DNA of 64,000 bases from Salipiger profundus (GCF_001969385.1 NZ_CP014796.1:881001-945000); one strand, 5' to 3'. Counted from the stretch's first letter, positions 1-10,152 are shown. Made by a program: numbers and translations. The notes: generated by a model from the letters alone, not told the origin.

Positions 1-1050
1 GAGCAGCTCGACCGGATTTTCGAGGATTTCGAGACGCTCGATTCCTCCTACGCGCGCGAAGCCGGTGGCACCGGTCTGGGTCTCGGCATCGCGCGCCGCT
101 ACACCCGGCTGATGGGTGGCGAAATCGGCGCCGAGAGCGAAGCCGGTCAAGGCAGCCTGTTCTGGATCCGCCTGCCCCTGCCGCCGGCCGCTGAAGTCGC
201 GCCCGAAGCGCCGCCCCACCCGGCAACCGTCCCGCCGATCTCGGCCCTGGAGGTGCTGGTCGTCGAGGACAACGAGATCAACCGCTTCATCGTGCAGCGG
301 ATGCTGGAGCGCGACGGTCATCACGTCACCATCGCCGAGAACGGGCAGATGGGAGTGCAAAAAGCCTCATCCCGGCGGTTCGATGTCATCCTCATGGACA
401 TCTCCATGCCGGTCATGGACGGCACGCAAGCCACGCGCGCAATCCGCCGTGGCGGCGGCCCGTCCGCACGCGCCCCCATCATCGCGCTCACGGCCCACGC
501 CTTCCCAGAAGAACGCGAGACCTTTCGTCAGGCGGGCATGACGGCCTTCCTGACAAAGCCCGTCGACCGCATGGGCCTGCGGGACACGCTTGCCCGAAGT
601 GTCGCCGGAATTGCGCCAGCGAAACCGCAGCCGAACGACCAGCGGTCATCGCCCCTGTCCCTGCTAGATGATCGCCTGCTGGACCAGTTTCTCGATGCGC
701 TTCCCGATGGCGCCGCCCAGCCTTTGCTCGCACGCTTCCTGCAGGAGACGGACCGCGAGATCGCCGCGCTTGCAGAGACCGCACCGGACGCGCCCGACCT
801 CGCGGCGCGGGCACATCGCTGCGCAGGCTCCTGCGGCACCTTCGGGGTCGGGGCGATGCGCTCCGCGCTGCTGAAGATCGAAGCCAGCCTGAAACACGAG
901 ACCCTCCCCGCGCCTGACGACCTGCGCGCGCTGAAACCGATCTGGGCCATGAGCCGCAAGGCCCTTGTCGCGAGAGTGGAGGCACAGGGCGGCCCGCGCA
1001 GCGGGATCGGCTCCTCGAGCGACGCCCGTAGGGGAGCAGCCGAAGGCTGA
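1..1050 (+). CDS. Hybrid sensor histidine kinase, C-terminal part (5' end outside window)
   Basis: The reading frame is open from base 1, so the gene starts before the window. Visible parts are the end of the HATPase domain with the G2 box GGTGLGLG (codons 22-29), a receiver domain with acidic pair E89/D90, phospho-acceptor D133 in LMDISMP and K186 in TKP, and an alpha-helical Hpt-like domain with candidate phospho-histidine H272 ([12 protein letters not shown]). The order kinase-REC-Hpt fits a multistep phosphorelay. The Hpt site lacks the lysine of the usual HxxKG motif. The protein is clearly paralogous to the full-length kinase at 56224-58380, including the FW-x-PL end of the ATPase and the unusual Hpt CGTF motif. 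Sensor input and output partner are not visible. Confidence 0.9.
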   Translation, partial: EQLDRIFEDFETLDSSYAREAGGTGLGLGIARRYTRLMGGEIGAESEAGQGSLFWIRLPLPPAAEVAPEAPPHPATVPPISALEVLVVEDNEINRFIVQRMLERDGHHVTIAENGQMGVQKASSRRFDVILMDISMPVMDGTQATRAIRRGGGPSARAPIIALTAHAFPEERETFRQAGMTAFLTKPVDRMGLRDTLARSVAGIAPAKPQPNDQRSSPLSLLDDRLLDQFLDALPDGAAQPLLARFLQETDREIAALAETAPDAPDLAARAHRCAGSCGTFGVGAMRSALLKIEASLKHETLPAPDDLRALKPIWAMSRKALVARVEAQGGPRSGIGSSSDARRGAAEG

Positions 1051-1190
1051 CACCTCCGGTCAGCCTGGCGCGCCCGAACCTCGGGCCGCCGCCAAGCCGC
1101 CAGACCAGCGCCGTTTCAACACCTTCGCCCCTCGCCTGCCCCGGCGCGCTGTGCGACAGTCGGCCAAGGACACCCACAAGGAGGCTGCGC

Positions 1191-2888
1191 ATGGCCGATC
1201 TCGAAACCCGCATCGCACAGGGGCGCGGCGATGCTCCGGCGGACCTCGTGCTGCGCGGCGGGCGCATCCTCGACCTGATGACCGGCGATCTGCTCGAGGG
1301 CGATGTCGCCGTCTGCGGCGACACCATCGTAGGGACGCTCGACAGCTACGAGGGGAAAGAGGTCATCGACGTGAGCGGCCTGATCCTCGTGCCCGGCTTC
1401 ATCGACACGCATCTGCACATCGAAAGCTCGCTGGTCACGCCGTTCGAATTCGACCGCTGCGTCACGCCGCGCGGCGTCACCACCGCGATCTGCGACCCGC
1501 ACGAGATTGCCAACGTGATCGGCGCCGAGGGAATTCGCTACTTCCAGCGGGCCAGCGAACACACCGTGATGGACATCCGCGTCCAGCTGTCCTCCTGCGT
1601 GCCCTCGACCCACATGGAGACCGCGGGCGCCGAGCTTCTCGCCGAGGATCTCGCGCCGCTGATGGGGCACCCCTCCGGCATCGGGCTGGCGGAATTCATG
1701 AACTACCCCGGCGTGATCCATCGCGACCCCGAGGCAATGAAGAAGCTGCGGCTGTTCGAAGGTGGCCATGTCGACGGGCACTGCCCGCTGCTGCTGGGCC
1801 GGGATCTCAACGCCTATGTCGCCGCCGGCATCCGCACCGAGCACGAGGCCACCAGCGCCGAGGAGGCGCTCGAGAAGCTGCGCAAGGGGATGCGGGTGCT
1901 GATCCGCGAGGGCTCGGTTTCGAAGGACCTGCACGCGCTGCAGCCGGTGCTGACCGAGCGCACGGCGCCCTACATGTGCCTGTGCACCGATGACCGCAAC
2001 CCGCTCGACATCGCCGAGCACGGGCATCTCGACTACATGATCCGCACGCTGATCTCGCTGGGAACGCCGCCGCTCGCCGCCTACCGTGCGGCTTCCCTGT
2101 CGGCGGCCGAGGCCTTCGGCCTGAAGGACCGCGGCATGATCGCGCCGGGCAAGCGGGCCGACATCGTGGCCGTGGACAGCCTTGAAGGGTGCCATGCGCA
2201 GCTGGTTCTGGCAGCCGGTGTGCGGGCCGATGACGCCGCCTTTGCCGCGCGCGAGACCCTCCCGCCGGTCGGGCGCGGATCGGTGCAGGCGCCGCGGATC
2301 ACTGCCTCTCAGTTCCGTGCCACCGGCAACCGCGAAGAGACCGATGTCATCGGCATCCGAGAGGGCCAGATCCTCACCGATCACCTGCACGAGCGCATCG
2401 CGATCGAAGACGGGGACAAGCGCCCCGACAGCACGCGCGACCTCGTGCGCATCGCCGTGGTCGAGCGTCACGGCCGCAACGGCAACATCGCGACCGGCTT
2501 CGTGAAGGGCTTCGGACTGCAGGCGGGGGCCATTGCATCGACGGTCTGCCACGACCACCACAACATCGCCTGTGTCGGCGTCGGCTACGACGACATGGCG
2601 CTCGCGGCCAACCGGCTCGAGGCGCTCGAGGGCGGCTTCGTGGTGGCAAAGGGCGGCGAGATCCTCGCCGAGCTGGCATTGCCCGTGGCCGGGCTGATGA
2701 GCCTAGAGCCGTTCGAGACGGTGCGCGACCGGCTGGTCGATCTGCGCGCGGCGGCACGCGGTCTGGGCGTCACGCTCGAGGAACCCTTCCTGCAGCTCGC
2801 CTTCCTTGCCCTGCCGGTGATCCCGGCGCTGAAGATCACCGATCGGGGCATGGTCGACGTGACGACCTTCGAGATCATCCCCGGCTGA
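1191..2888 (+). CDS. ade: Adenine deaminase
   Basis: 565 aa, usual length for Ade of the amidohydrolase superfamily. It hydrolyses adenine to hypoxanthine and ammonia in purine salvage. The metal-binding motif is seen in [12 protein letters not shown] (about residues 67-78), followed by the CDPHEIANV segment and a late HDHHNI histidine cluster typical of adenine deaminases. The start is supported by AAGGAGG seven bases upstream of the ATG. The stop overlaps the end of the convergent cupin gene by 14 bases. A purine/nucleoside-type ABC transporter lies about 5 kb downstream on the other strand, which is consistent with purine uptake and salvage in this neighbourhood. Confidence 0.95.
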   Translation: MADLETRIAQGRGDAPADLVLRGGRILDLMTGDLLEGDVAVCGDTIVGTLDSYEGKEVIDVSGLILVPGFIDTHLHIESSLVTPFEFDRCVTPRGVTTAICDPHEIANVIGAEGIRYFQRASEHTVMDIRVQLSSCVPSTHMETAGAELLAEDLAPLMGHPSGIGLAEFMNYPGVIHRDPEAMKKLRLFEGGHVDGHCPLLLGRDLNAYVAAGIRTEHEATSAEEALEKLRKGMRVLIREGSVSKDLHALQPVLTERTAPYMCLCTDDRNPLDIAEHGHLDYMIRTLISLGTPPLAAYRAASLSAAEAFGLKDRGMIAPGKRADIVAVDSLEGCHAQLVLAAGVRADDAAFAARETLPPVGRGSVQAPRITASQFRATGNREETDVIGIREGQILTDHLHERIAIEDGDKRPDSTRDLVRIAVVERHGRNGNIATGFVKGFGLQAGAIASTVCHDHHNIACVGVGYDDMALAANRLEALEGGFVVAKGGEILAELALPVAGLMSLEPFETVRDRLVDLRAAARGLGVTLEEPFLQLAFLALPVIPALKITDRGMVDVTTFEIIPG

Positions 2889-3423
2889 TCGCCTCTGCCC
2901 AAAGCCGGGGCAACGGCCCGTCCCTACCGAAGATCGGGTCCGTTTCAGGCAACGCCACCGCCGCGATCACCGAGGCATCGCGGCCGGCATCGGGGCCGGC
3001 CCGGCGTGTCGTGAAGTCTTGCTGTCCCGGGGGATAGGCACCGCATATGCGGAAATCGTCGCTCTGCGAAAGGCGGCAGTGACCGGTCCCCGCCGGGAGG
3101 ATCAGGCAATCGCCTGCAGCAACGTCCACGTCCTCGCCTTCCGGGCCCGGTCCACCGAGCCGCAGCCGGGCCTCGCCCGATGCCACGGTCAGCGCCTCGT
3201 GGGCGTCGGGGTGGTAGTGATGGTAGTCAAAGACGGTCCACACCCATGTTCCGCCCCATCCATTCGCTTCCATCGCGGCGCAGACGGCCTGCGGCGTTCG
3301 ACCCGCAAGCACGTCCCGGTGGATCACCACGGGCAGCGTCGGGTTGTTCGGACTCTCCGCTCCGCCTTCGAAGAGGCGGGTGACAGGGGCCGGTTGCGGG
3401 CGGGAAGGTCTTGTATCGCTCAT
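2875..3423 (-). CDS. Cupin-domain protein (YjlB-like)
   Basis: 182 aa when started at the ATG at 3423 (MSDTRPSRP). The open frame continues upstream only through a palindromic intergenic element. A single cupin barrel is visible: the metal-ligand cluster [12 protein letters not shown] followed by a glycine-rich strand ([11 protein letters not shown]) and [12 protein letters not shown] as the second cupin motif. Members of this YjlB-like family are small soluble cupins of unknown substrate, so only a metal-binding, possibly enzymatic role can be inferred. Its 3' end overlaps ade tail-to-tail. Confidence 0.8.
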   Translation of the reverse strand: MSDTRPSRPQPAPVTRLFEGGAESPNNPTLPVVIHRDVLAGRTPQAVCAAMEANGWGGTWVWTVFDYHHYHPDAHEALTVASGEARLRLGGPGPEGEDVDVAAGDCLILPAGTGHCRLSQSDDFRICGAYPPGQQDFTTRRAGPDAGRDASVIAAVALPETDPIFGRDGPLPRLWAEAISRG

Positions 3424-3454
3424 GGTGCGACACCTAGCCCGGCCGCTGGCGGCG

Positions 3455-3506
3455 AAAATTCCTCGCAGAGGAATTTTCCCGGCAAAAGTTTTCGCAGAAA
3501 ACTTTT
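3455..3506. repeat. Pair of adjacent AT-rich perfect hairpins
   Basis: Two perfect palindromes stand side by side. AAAATTCCTC/GAGGAATTTT is separated by GCA (3455-3477). AAAAGTTTTC/GAAAACTTTT is separated by GCA (3484-3506). They lie between the lytic transglycosylase stop (3527) and the cupin start (3423), both on the minus strand, so they could terminate the former. The same paired format, with different stem sequence, recurs at 25659-25711. Confidence 0.8.
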
Positions 3507-3526
3507 CGGCCCAGCCCGAAGGTGGC

Positions 3527-4702
3527 TCAGAGCCGATCGAGCAGCGCCTGCGTGGGCCAGCCGTCGGCCGGCAGCCCGAGCTTGGCCTGCATGTCGCGCA
3601 CTGCCGCACGAGTGCCCGCACCAAGGATGCCGTCGATGCCGCCGACGTCGTAGCCCCGGTCCTGCAGCGCCTTCTGCAAGGTCATCATCTGCTCGCCCGA
3701 GAGCCCGGGATCGGGGTTTCCCGCCTCGTAGACCGGGGCCCCCTCGAGGCGCGTAGCGAAATAGGCCGCGGTCATCACGTAGACGAAGCTCTGGTTCCAC
3801 TCGAAGTAGACCCGAAAGTTGGGATAGGCGATGAACGCCGGCCCCCCCTTGCCCTGCGGCAACAGGATCGACGCCGGCAGCCGCGCATCGTCGAGACGCC
3901 CTTCGCGGCCCTTCACGCCCAGCTGTTCCCATTCGCCCACGGTCATCTCGGTTTCGAGCCCGGTCAGCGACAGGTCGAGATCCTCGGGCAGAACGACCTC
4001 CTGAAGCCAGGGCTCGCCGGGCCGCCAGCCCAGCCCCGAGAGCATCTTCGCCCCTGACATGAGCGCATCCGGGGCGGACGACTTCAGCAGGACATGCCCG
4101 TCGCCATCGCCGTCAAGTCCGCTTTCGAGGATGTCCCGCGGCAGCATTTGCACCATGCCGATCTCGCCTGCCCAGGCCCCGGTCGTGCGGTCCGGATCGA
4201 AGTCCCCGTGCTCGTAGAGTTCGAGCGCGGCAAAGATCTGCGGACGGAAAATTTCGGGCCGCCGGCAATCGTGTGCCAGCGTCACCAGCGCGTCCAGCGT
4301 GTTGAAATCTCCCTGGTAGGCGCCGTAGTCGGTCTCGAATGCCCAGAACGCCAACAAGACCCCCCGGGCGATGCCGTAGTCCCGCTCGATCCGGTCGAAG
4401 ACCTCGTCCCAGCGATTGGCCAGCTCCCGCCCCTTGTCGAGGCGATACTGGCTGATGAGCTTGCGCGAGAAGTCGATGAACGGCGTCTGGAAGATGCCCT
4501 GCCCGCGATCGCGTTGCAGCACCTTGCGGTCGATTTCGGCGCCCGAGAGAAACCGGTCGACCTCGGCCGGGTCATGCCCCATCGAAACGGCCTCTTCGCG
4601 GAGCCCTTCGATAAAATCCCGGAAGTCGCCACCACAGGGCACATCCTGTGCCAGCGCGGCGCCCGGCAGGGCCAGAACGGCAAGGAGAAGGGGTAAGCGC
4701 AT
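3527..4702 (-). CDS. Lytic murein transglycosylase (MltB-like) with peptidoglycan-binding domain
   Basis: 391 aa from the ATG at 4702, chosen because GGAGG sits five bases upstream and a clean signal peptide follows (MRLPLLLAVLALPGAALA). The mature part has an MltB-type SLT domain with the likely catalytic glutamate in FWAFETDYGAYQG and GEIGMVQMLPRDI further on. A C-terminal PG_binding_1 domain follows (LQKALQDRGYDVGGIDG then TRAAVRDMQ). It should cleave the MurNAc-GlcNAc bond of peptidoglycan in the periplasm, forming 1,6-anhydro ends. The promoter region is shared divergently with the receiver-domain gene. Confidence 0.92.
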   Translation of the reverse strand: MRLPLLLAVLALPGAALAQDVPCGGDFRDFIEGLREEAVSMGHDPAEVDRFLSGAEIDRKVLQRDRGQGIFQTPFIDFSRKLISQYRLDKGRELANRWDEVFDRIERDYGIARGVLLAFWAFETDYGAYQGDFNTLDALVTLAHDCRRPEIFRPQIFAALELYEHGDFDPDRTTGAWAGEIGMVQMLPRDILESGLDGDGDGHVLLKSSAPDALMSGAKMLSGLGWRPGEPWLQEVVLPEDLDLSLTGLETEMTVGEWEQLGVKGREGRLDDARLPASILLPQGKGGPAFIAYPNFRVYFEWNQSFVYVMTAAYFATRLEGAPVYEAGNPDPGLSGEQMMTLQKALQDRGYDVGGIDGILGAGTRAAVRDMQAKLGLPADGWPTQALLDRL

Positions 4703-4807
4703 CGGAGCCTCCGCAATGGTCGAGGGCACAGTATCAGCCCGGGAAGGTGGCGCAAGAAGCGGGATCCCGCTTATGTTTGCGTTTTGTTCACAGAGTTTAC
4801 GATAGCG

Positions 4808-4822
4808 TTAAACATTTATTTA
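4808..4822. promoter_or_regulatory. CtrA-like box, one mismatch
   Basis: TTAA-N7-TTTA in an unusually AT-rich stretch between the divergent transglycosylase and receiver-domain genes. It is one base off the CtrA consensus TTAA-N7-TTAA. Three exact matches occur elsewhere in the window, but this one is weak. Confidence 0.3.
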
Positions 4823-4878
4823 TAACTCGATCTGACAAGGGAAGTATGCGGAAAGGACCGCGGACTGCGGAGGGTGCA

Positions 4879-5250
4879 GTGAACGTTCTGATTGTCGAAA
4901 GCCGTGAAGAGCTTGCGACGCTCTGGCAGCGCCATCTCGAAAGGATGGGTGCGCGGGTGCATCTCGCGGTGTCTCAGAACGCCGCGACCGCGCTCCTGCA
5001 CGAGGTCGACTTCCAGATCATCGTTCTCGATCTCGTGCTCGACGACGGCAGCGCGCTGGCGGTCGCCGATTTCGCGAGCTACCGCCAGCCGGACACGCGT
5101 GTGATCTTCGTGACCAACACGTCGTTTTTCTCGGACGGGTCGATCTTCCGGCACTGCGCGAATGCCTGCGCCTACCTGCCGAGCGCGACACCGCCCGCCG
5201 ATCTCGCCACGATGGTCGAGCATTACGGGCAGAGCACGCCCGGAGCCTGA
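4879..5250 (+). CDS. Single-domain response-regulator-like receiver protein
   Basis: 123 aa from the GTG at 4879, which is preceded by GGAGGG and gives the family-like start MNVLIVESREELATLW. An in-frame ATG at 4846 with AAGGGA upstream is the alternative (134 aa). It is a receiver fold with the aspartate in IIVLDLVLDDGSALAV (about D45) and a TNTSFF segment, with no output domain. The acidic pair at the usual DD position is replaced (VESRE), so phosphorylation is uncertain. The FASYRQPDTRVIFVT segment looks like a conserved roseobacter protein family of unknown function. It has an AT-rich promoter region with a CtrA-like site. Confidence 0.75.
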   Translation: MNVLIVESREELATLWQRHLERMGARVHLAVSQNAATALLHEVDFQIIVLDLVLDDGSALAVADFASYRQPDTRVIFVTNTSFFSDGSIFRHCANACAYLPSATPPADLATMVEHYGQSTPGA

Positions 5251-5271
5251 GGCCGGACGCGCGCGCCGTGG

Positions 5272-6258
5272 TCAGGCGGCGGCGAGCCGGTCGCGGCCGT
5301 GCGGCGCCATGAGGTCGAGGTCCGGCCCCACCGGGATGATCCGCTCGGGATTGATCATGTCGTGACTGTAGTAGTAGTGCCGCTTGATGTGGTCGAAATG
5401 TACCGTGTCCGCCACGCCGGGCCACTGGTAGAGTTCGCGCGTGTAGCCCCAGATCGACGGATAGTCGACGATACGGCGCTTGTTGCACTTGAAGTGGCAC
5501 TCGTAGACCTGATCGAACCGGATGAGCGTGGTGAACAGCCGCCAGTCGGCCTCGGTGATCCGGTCTCCCATCAGGTAGCGCCGGCTCGAAAGCCGCTCCT
5601 CGATCCAGTCGAGCGTCTCGAACAGCGGGCCGACGGCCTCTTCATAGGCCTTCTGCGAGGTCGCGAAGCCGGCCTTGTAGACGCCGTTGTTGACCGTGTC
5701 GTAGATCCGCTCGTTCACCGGCTCGATGGCCTCGCGCAGTTCTTCGGGCCAGTAGTCGTCATGGTTGCCGGTCACGCCGTCAAAGGCCGAGTTCAGCATC
5801 CGGATGATCTCGGCGCTCTCGTTCGACACGATGGTCTCGCGCTGCTTGTCCCAGAGCACGGGCACGGTCACGCGACCCGACATGCCCGGATCCACCTTGA
5901 GGTAGATGTCGCGCAGGAACGGCAGGTCGTAGAGATCGTCGCCCGTCGCTCCGGCAAAATCCCTGTCGAAGGTCCAGCCGTCCGAAAGCATCTCCGGGTG
6001 GACAACGCTGACGCCGATGATGTCCTCGAGCCCCTTGAGGGCGCGGAAGATCAGCGTTCGGTGCGCCCAGGGGCAGGCATAGCTGACGTAGAGATGGTAG
6101 CGGTTGGCCTCGGCCGGAAAGCCGCCCTCGCCGCTCGGTCCGGGGCTTCCGTCCGGAGTGATCCAGTTGCGAAAGCCGGTGACCCAGCGTTCGAACTTGC
6201 CGTGTTCGTTGGTGTAGTCCCAGCGGTCATGCCACTGGCCGTCGACGAGAAGGCCCAT
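5272..6258 (-). CDS. yqjG: Glutathionyl-hydroquinone reductase (Xi-class GST)
   Basis: 328 aa, full length for the YqjG/ECM4 family. The N-terminal thioredoxin-like domain carries the catalytic cysteine in SYACPWAHR (about residues 59-67). The C-terminal helical domain holds FTTLIRFDQVYECHFKCNKR, typical of the Xi class. These enzymes reduce glutathionyl-hydroquinones to hydroquinones using glutathione in the cytoplasm. The gene converges on the receiver gene (21-base gap) and has about 380 bases of non-coding sequence upstream. Confidence 0.93.
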   Translation of the reverse strand: MGLLVDGQWHDRWDYTNEHGKFERWVTGFRNWITPDGSPGPSGEGGFPAEANRYHLYVSYACPWAHRTLIFRALKGLEDIIGVSVVHPEMLSDGWTFDRDFAGATGDDLYDLPFLRDIYLKVDPGMSGRVTVPVLWDKQRETIVSNESAEIIRMLNSAFDGVTGNHDDYWPEELREAIEPVNERIYDTVNNGVYKAGFATSQKAYEEAVGPLFETLDWIEERLSSRRYLMGDRITEADWRLFTTLIRFDQVYECHFKCNKRRIVDYPSIWGYTRELYQWPGVADTVHFDHIKRHYYYSHDMINPERIIPVGPDLDLMAPHGRDRLAAA

Positions 6259-6643
6259 CGGTAAATCTCCCTTGCTTTGGGAGGGAATCTAGCTGCCAGG
6301 AGCCTTCGGACAATTCCGGGGCCGCGCGCAGGGTCTTCGCGCGGGCGCACATAGGGGGTCGTGCGTGGAAAACGTGATGCAGCGAGCTCAAGGTGCATCA
6401 CCTCGCTGCTCTGCACGCCCCGGTGCGAAAGAGCGCCGTCGGCAGCCCGCGGGGTCGCGAGCTTCACAGCGAACCTTTCGGTTTATCGCCGCCATGTCCG
6501 CATGACCTCGACAGGTCGCGCCCGCCTCACCAGATGGCCAGCCCGGTGGGGCGGGCTGCCGATGGCGCGGCGGCGCTGCGCGCCTAGAATCCGCGCGGGT
6601 GCGCCGCTTGTAGGGTGGGTTATCAACCCACCACCCCCGAAGA
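6259..6643. other. Non-coding stretch between yqjG and the YeaQ-like gene
   Basis: No convincing gene on either strand; the short open frames lack ribosome sites and recognisable protein character. It carries the yqjG promoter region on its left, a short GC hairpin near 6540-6557, and a GGTGGGTT palindrome at 6612-6632. Confidence 0.6.
6612..6632. repeat. Dispersed palindrome AGGGTGGGTT-ATC-AACCCACC
   Basis: An inverted repeat (GGTGGGTT/AACCCACC, 3-base loop) just after the stop of the YeaQ-like gene (minus strand). The same core occurs at 38624-38646 as AGGGTGGGTT-GCA-AACCCACCCT, so this is a dispersed intergenic element rather than a chance hairpin. Confidence 0.6.
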
Positions 6644-6880
6644 CTACCGCCGCATGTAGAGGCGCCAGAGCCAGATCAGCAGCATCGCGCCCAGCACCGC
6701 GCCGACGAGCCCCGCGAGGGCACCGGTGATCGCCACGACGAACCGCAGCACGAGCCCGCCGATGACCGCGCCGGCCATGCCGATTGCGACGGTCTCGACC
6801 ACGCCGGTTCGCACCTGCATGAACCGCGTCGCGAGAAACCCCGCCGCCGCGCCGATGATGATGAGCCAGACAACCGACAT
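6644..6880 (-). CDS. GlsB/YeaQ/YmgE family small membrane protein
   Basis: 78 aa from the ATG at 6880 (MSVVWLIIIGAAAGFLA). Three hydrophobic glycine-rich segments (about residues 3-19, 28-48, 50-72) end in a basic tail RLYMRR, the pattern of transglycosylase-associated/YeaQ stress membrane proteins. The function is unknown; relatives are induced by general stress. It is downstream of fmt on the same strand, separated by a possible 35-codon frame, and may be co-transcribed. Confidence 0.8.
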   Translation of the reverse strand: MSVVWLIIIGAAAGFLATRFMQVRTGVVETVAIGMAGAVIGGLVLRFVVAITGALAGLVGAVLGAMLLIWLWRLYMRR

Positions 6881-6884
6881 GATC

Positions 6885-6992
6885 TCAGCGCTTCCCGCGC
6901 CACTGGTTTGCCGCGCCAACCGTCGCCCCGGCCGAAGAGACGATGACCCCTCCCCGAAGCGCCCCGAAGCCGATGCCGCACGCCGGGCCCAT
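6885..6992 (-). CDS. Possible small ORF between fmt and the YeaQ-like gene
   Basis: A 35-codon frame whose ATG overlaps the fmt stop codon (ATGA arrangement) and whose stop lies four bases before the next start. It is glycine/alanine rich ([15 protein letters not shown]). The tight spacing suggests translational coupling, but no family is recognised and the frame is short enough to be chance. Confidence 0.25.
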   Translation of the reverse strand: MGPACGIGFGALRGGVIVSSAGATVGAANQWRGKR

Positions 6993-7906
6993 CAGCCCGC
7001 CCCCAGTACGGTGCCGCGCGGGATCGCCATGCCGCGCAGGAAGCTGTCGGCGTCCTGCGCGCCCCGCCCGGCGCGCTGCGCCCGCGTGACCTGCACTGCG
7101 CCGCTGCCGCAGGCGATGACAAAGGCATCGTCCAGCGCCTCGCCCGGCGTGCCGGTGCCCTCGACCACCCGCGCCCCGAGCAGCTTGATCCGGTCCTCTT
7201 CGCGCATCGTCCAGGCGCCCGGGAAAGGCGCCAGCCCACGGATCTGGCGCGAGACCTCCTCCGCGGGCCGCGACCAGTCCACCGCTGCTTCGGCCTTGTC
7301 GATCTTGCTGGCGTAGGTCACGCCCTCCTCGGGCTGCGGCTCCGGCGAGAGCGTGTCGAGCCGCGCCAGCGCCTCGACGATCAGCCGCGCGCCCATGGCG
7401 CTCAGCCGGTCGTGCAGCGCGCCGGTGGTCTCGTCCCGACCGATCTCGGTGGCCTCGCGAAGCAGCACCGGGCCGGTGTCGAGCCCCGCCTCCATCTGCA
7501 TGATGCAGATGCCGGTCTCGGCATCGCCGGCCATGATCGCCCGGTGGATGGGGGCTGCCCCCCGCCAGCGCGGCAGCAGCGAGGCGTGGATGTTCAGGCA
7601 GCCGTGGGACGGCGCGTCCAGCACCGGCTGCGGCAGGATCAGCCCGTAGGCGACCACGACGGCCACGTCGGCGTTCAGCGCGGCGAAGCGCGCCTGCTCG
7701 TCGTCCGACTTCAGGCTCTTCGGGGGCCGCACCTCGAGCCCCAGCGCCTCGGCGCGGGCGTGCACCGGCGTCGGACGGTCCTTCTTGCCGCGCCCGGCGG
7801 GGCGCGGCGGCTGGCAGTAGACGGCGGCGATCTCGTGCCCGGCCTCGACCAGCGCGTCGAGCACCGGCACCGAGAAATCGGGCGTTCCCATGAAGATCAC
7901 ACGCAT
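6992..7906 (-). CDS. fmt: Methionyl-tRNA formyltransferase
   Basis: 304 aa, normal length. It transfers a formyl group from 10-formyl-THF to initiator Met-tRNA. The N-terminal motif [12 protein letters not shown], the catalytic-loop region [18 protein letters not shown] (about residues 108-125) and a C-terminal OB-like tRNA-binding domain are present. Peptide deformylase, often the partner gene, is not adjacent here; instead the upstream neighbour (85-base gap, same strand) is a purine-type ABC permease. Confidence 0.97.
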   Translation of the reverse strand: MRVIFMGTPDFSVPVLDALVEAGHEIAAVYCQPPRPAGRGKKDRPTPVHARAEALGLEVRPPKSLKSDDEQARFAALNADVAVVVAYGLILPQPVLDAPSHGCLNIHASLLPRWRGAAPIHRAIMAGDAETGICIMQMEAGLDTGPVLLREATEIGRDETTGALHDRLSAMGARLIVEALARLDTLSPEPQPEEGVTYASKIDKAEAAVDWSRPAEEVSRQIRGLAPFPGAWTMREEDRIKLLGARVVEGTGTPGEALDDAFVIACGSGAVQVTRAQRAGRGAQDADSFLRGMAIPRGTVLGAG

Positions 7907-7991
7907 CGGCCGGCTCCCTCGTTGTCGATCTTGGCGATTGCTGCCCCCGAGATAGGGCGTCGGGGCGCAAATCGCCAGAGCGCGGGTGGCC

Positions 7992-8957
7992 TCAGCGCTC
8001 CTTCACGTAGGGCTCGCCGCCGGCGCGCGGCGGGATCGCCTTGCCGACGAAGCCCGCGAGGATGACCACGGTCAGGATGTAGGGCAGCGCGTCCATCACC
8101 TGCACCGGGATGGTGATCCCGCCGAGGTCGATGTTCTGGAAACGCAGCGCCACCGCCTGCAGCAGGCCGAAGAGCAGGCAGGCGAAGAGCGCATACCACG
8201 GCCGCCACTTGGCGAAGATCAGCGCCGCCAGCGCGATGTAGCCGCGCCCCGCCGTCATCTCGCGCACGAAGCCTGCCTGCAGGCCGGTGGCGAGATAGGC
8301 CCCCGCGAGCCCGCAGAGCACGCCGCAGATCACGATGGCCGCGTAGCGCAGCCCGACGACCGAGACGCCGGCGGTGTCGACCGCCTCGGGCGCCTCGCCG
8401 ACCGCGCGCAGGCGCAGGCCGAAACGGGTGCGGAACAGCACGAACCACGTCAGCGGCACCATCAGGAAGGCGACGTAGACCAGCGCCGAATGACCCGAGA
8501 TCAGCTCGGCATAGATCGGCCCGAGCACCGGCACGCCCGAGAGCGCCTCGGCGAAGGGAAGCGTGATCGGCTCGAAGCGTCCGCCGCCGATCAGCGAGGG
8601 CGTACGCCCGCCCTGCCCGAACCAGTCCTGCGCGATGAGCACCGTGAGGCCGGAGGCAAGGAAGTTGATCGCCACCCCCGAGATCAGCTGGTTGCCCCGG
8701 AAGGTGATCGAGGCCAGCCCGTGGATGCCGCTCATGAAGGTCGCGGCGACGATCCCGGCCAGCAGGCCCAGCCAGACAGACCCGGTCACCGCCGCAATGG
8801 CGGCGGAGGCGAAGGCTGCGGCGAGCATCTTGCCCTCGAGCCCGATGTCGATGACCCCGGAGCGTTCCGAGAACAGGCCCGCGAGACAGGCCAGCAGCAG
8901 CGGCGTGGCAAGGCGCACGGTGGAGTCGAGCACCTGCAGAAGCGTTGCGAAATCCAT
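7992..8957 (-). CDS. ABC transporter permease, BMP/nucleoside type (second permease)
   Basis: 321 aa with about eight hydrophobic segments. [19 protein letters not shown] and [18 protein letters not shown] are typical of the permease paired with BMP-family binding proteins (NupQ-like, BPD_transp_2). It forms the inner-membrane channel with the permease encoded immediately upstream. Its ATG overlaps that gene's stop (ATGA), indicating coupled translation. It is the last transporter gene of the binding protein-ATPase-permease-permease cluster. Confidence 0.92.
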   Translation of the reverse strand: MDFATLLQVLDSTVRLATPLLLACLAGLFSERSGVIDIGLEGKMLAAAFASAAIAAVTGSVWLGLLAGIVAATFMSGIHGLASITFRGNQLISGVAINFLASGLTVLIAQDWFGQGGRTPSLIGGGRFEPITLPFAEALSGVPVLGPIYAELISGHSALVYVAFLMVPLTWFVLFRTRFGLRLRAVGEAPEAVDTAGVSVVGLRYAAIVICGVLCGLAGAYLATGLQAGFVREMTAGRGYIALAALIFAKWRPWYALFACLLFGLLQAVALRFQNIDLGGITIPVQVMDALPYILTVVILAGFVGKAIPPRAGGEPYVKER

Positions 8958-10051
8958 CAGCCGTTCCTCCGCCGGGTCGCCATGAAGATCCGCTCGAGCG
9001 GCATCCGCACCATGTTGTCGAGCGCCCCGGTGAACAGGATCACCAGCGCCTGGATCACGGTGATGAGCTCACGCGGGATGTTGGTCCAGAGCGCCAGTTC
9101 GGCCCCGCCCTGGTAGAGGAAGCCGAAGAGCAGCGCGGCGAGGAATATCCCCACCGGGTGCGACCGCCCCATGAGCGCCACGGCGATGCCGATGAAGCCC
9201 GCGCCCTCGGTGGCGTTCATCACCAGCCGTTCGGCCTCGCCCATGGTGGTGTTGAGGGCCATCATGCCGGCCAGCCCGCCGGATATGAGCATCGCGACGA
9301 CCGTGATGCGCACCGGCGAGATGCCGGCGTATTTCGCGGCGCTCTCGGAATGGCCGAAGGCGCGGATCTCGTAGCCGAGCTTGGTGCGCCACATCAAGAA
9401 CCAGAAGGCGATGCAGGCAAGGATCGCGAGAAAGAAGGTCACGTTCGCCGGCGAGCCCCGGAACAGCGGGTTGTCGGCGGTGGCGAACAGGTCCTGGAAG
9501 GTCGGCAGATGCGTCGCCTCGGGGAACGGCGCGGTGGCCGGGTCCATGGCGCCCGCCGGGCGCAGCAGGTTGACCAGCACGTAGTTCAGCACCGCGGCGG
9601 CGATGAAGTTGAACATGATCGTGGTGATCACGATGTGGCTGCCGCGCTTGGCCTGCAGGTAAGCCGGGATCAGCGCCCAGAGCGCACCGAAGGCCGCCGC
9701 CGCCACGGTCGCCACCAGCAGCGCGACGGTCCAGTGCGGGAACGGGATGAACAGGCAGACCAGCGCCACGCCGAGCCCGCCGATCATCGCCTGCCCCTCG
9801 CCACCGATGTTGAACATCTTGGCATGGAAGGCGATGGCGACGCAGAGCCCGGTGAAGATGAAGTTCGTGGTGTAGTAGAGCGTGTAGCCCCACCCGGCGC
9901 TGCGCATCAGCGCGCCCTGAACCATCAGCTCCAGCGCGTCGATCGGGTTCTCGCCGATCGCGAGGATCACCAGCGCCGACAGCACTGCCGCCAGCAGGAT
10001 CGAGATCAGGGGAACCAGGACCGCGTCGGCCCATGCGGGCATCTTATCCAT
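8957..10051 (-). CDS. ABC transporter permease, BMP/nucleoside type (first permease)
   Basis: 364 aa from the ATG at 10051 (MDKMPAWADAVLVPLIS), which has a GAGG element upstream. The frame extends further 5' but only through arginine-rich shadow sequence. It has multiple membrane segments and the family signature AKMFNIGGEGQAMIGGLG (NupP-like). Together with the permease at 7992-8957 it should form the heteromeric channel for purine nucleosides or bases. The substrate is inferred from the binding-protein family, not proven. Confidence 0.92.
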   Translation of the reverse strand: MDKMPAWADAVLVPLISILLAAVLSALVILAIGENPIDALELMVQGALMRSAGWGYTLYYTTNFIFTGLCVAIAFHAKMFNIGGEGQAMIGGLGVALVCLFIPFPHWTVALLVATVAAAAFGALWALIPAYLQAKRGSHIVITTIMFNFIAAAVLNYVLVNLLRPAGAMDPATAPFPEATHLPTFQDLFATADNPLFRGSPANVTFFLAILACIAFWFLMWRTKLGYEIRAFGHSESAAKYAGISPVRITVVAMLISGGLAGMMALNTTMGEAERLVMNATEGAGFIGIAVALMGRSHPVGIFLAALLFGFLYQGGAELALWTNIPRELITVIQALVILFTGALDNMVRMPLERIFMATRRRNG

Positions 10052-10152
10052 GTCCGGCCTCTTGTTTGTCTTTCGCGCCCGGGCGGCGCGGGTGCGTGGA
10101 GCGGGCGGGCATCGCGCAGCGTGCCGCGCGGGTGCCACGCCGCTTGCTGCGG

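Noticed and set aside
8..541. Alternative plus-strand frame overlapping the receiver domain at the left edge
   Set aside because: Arginine/serine-rich shadow of the kinase frame, without motifs.
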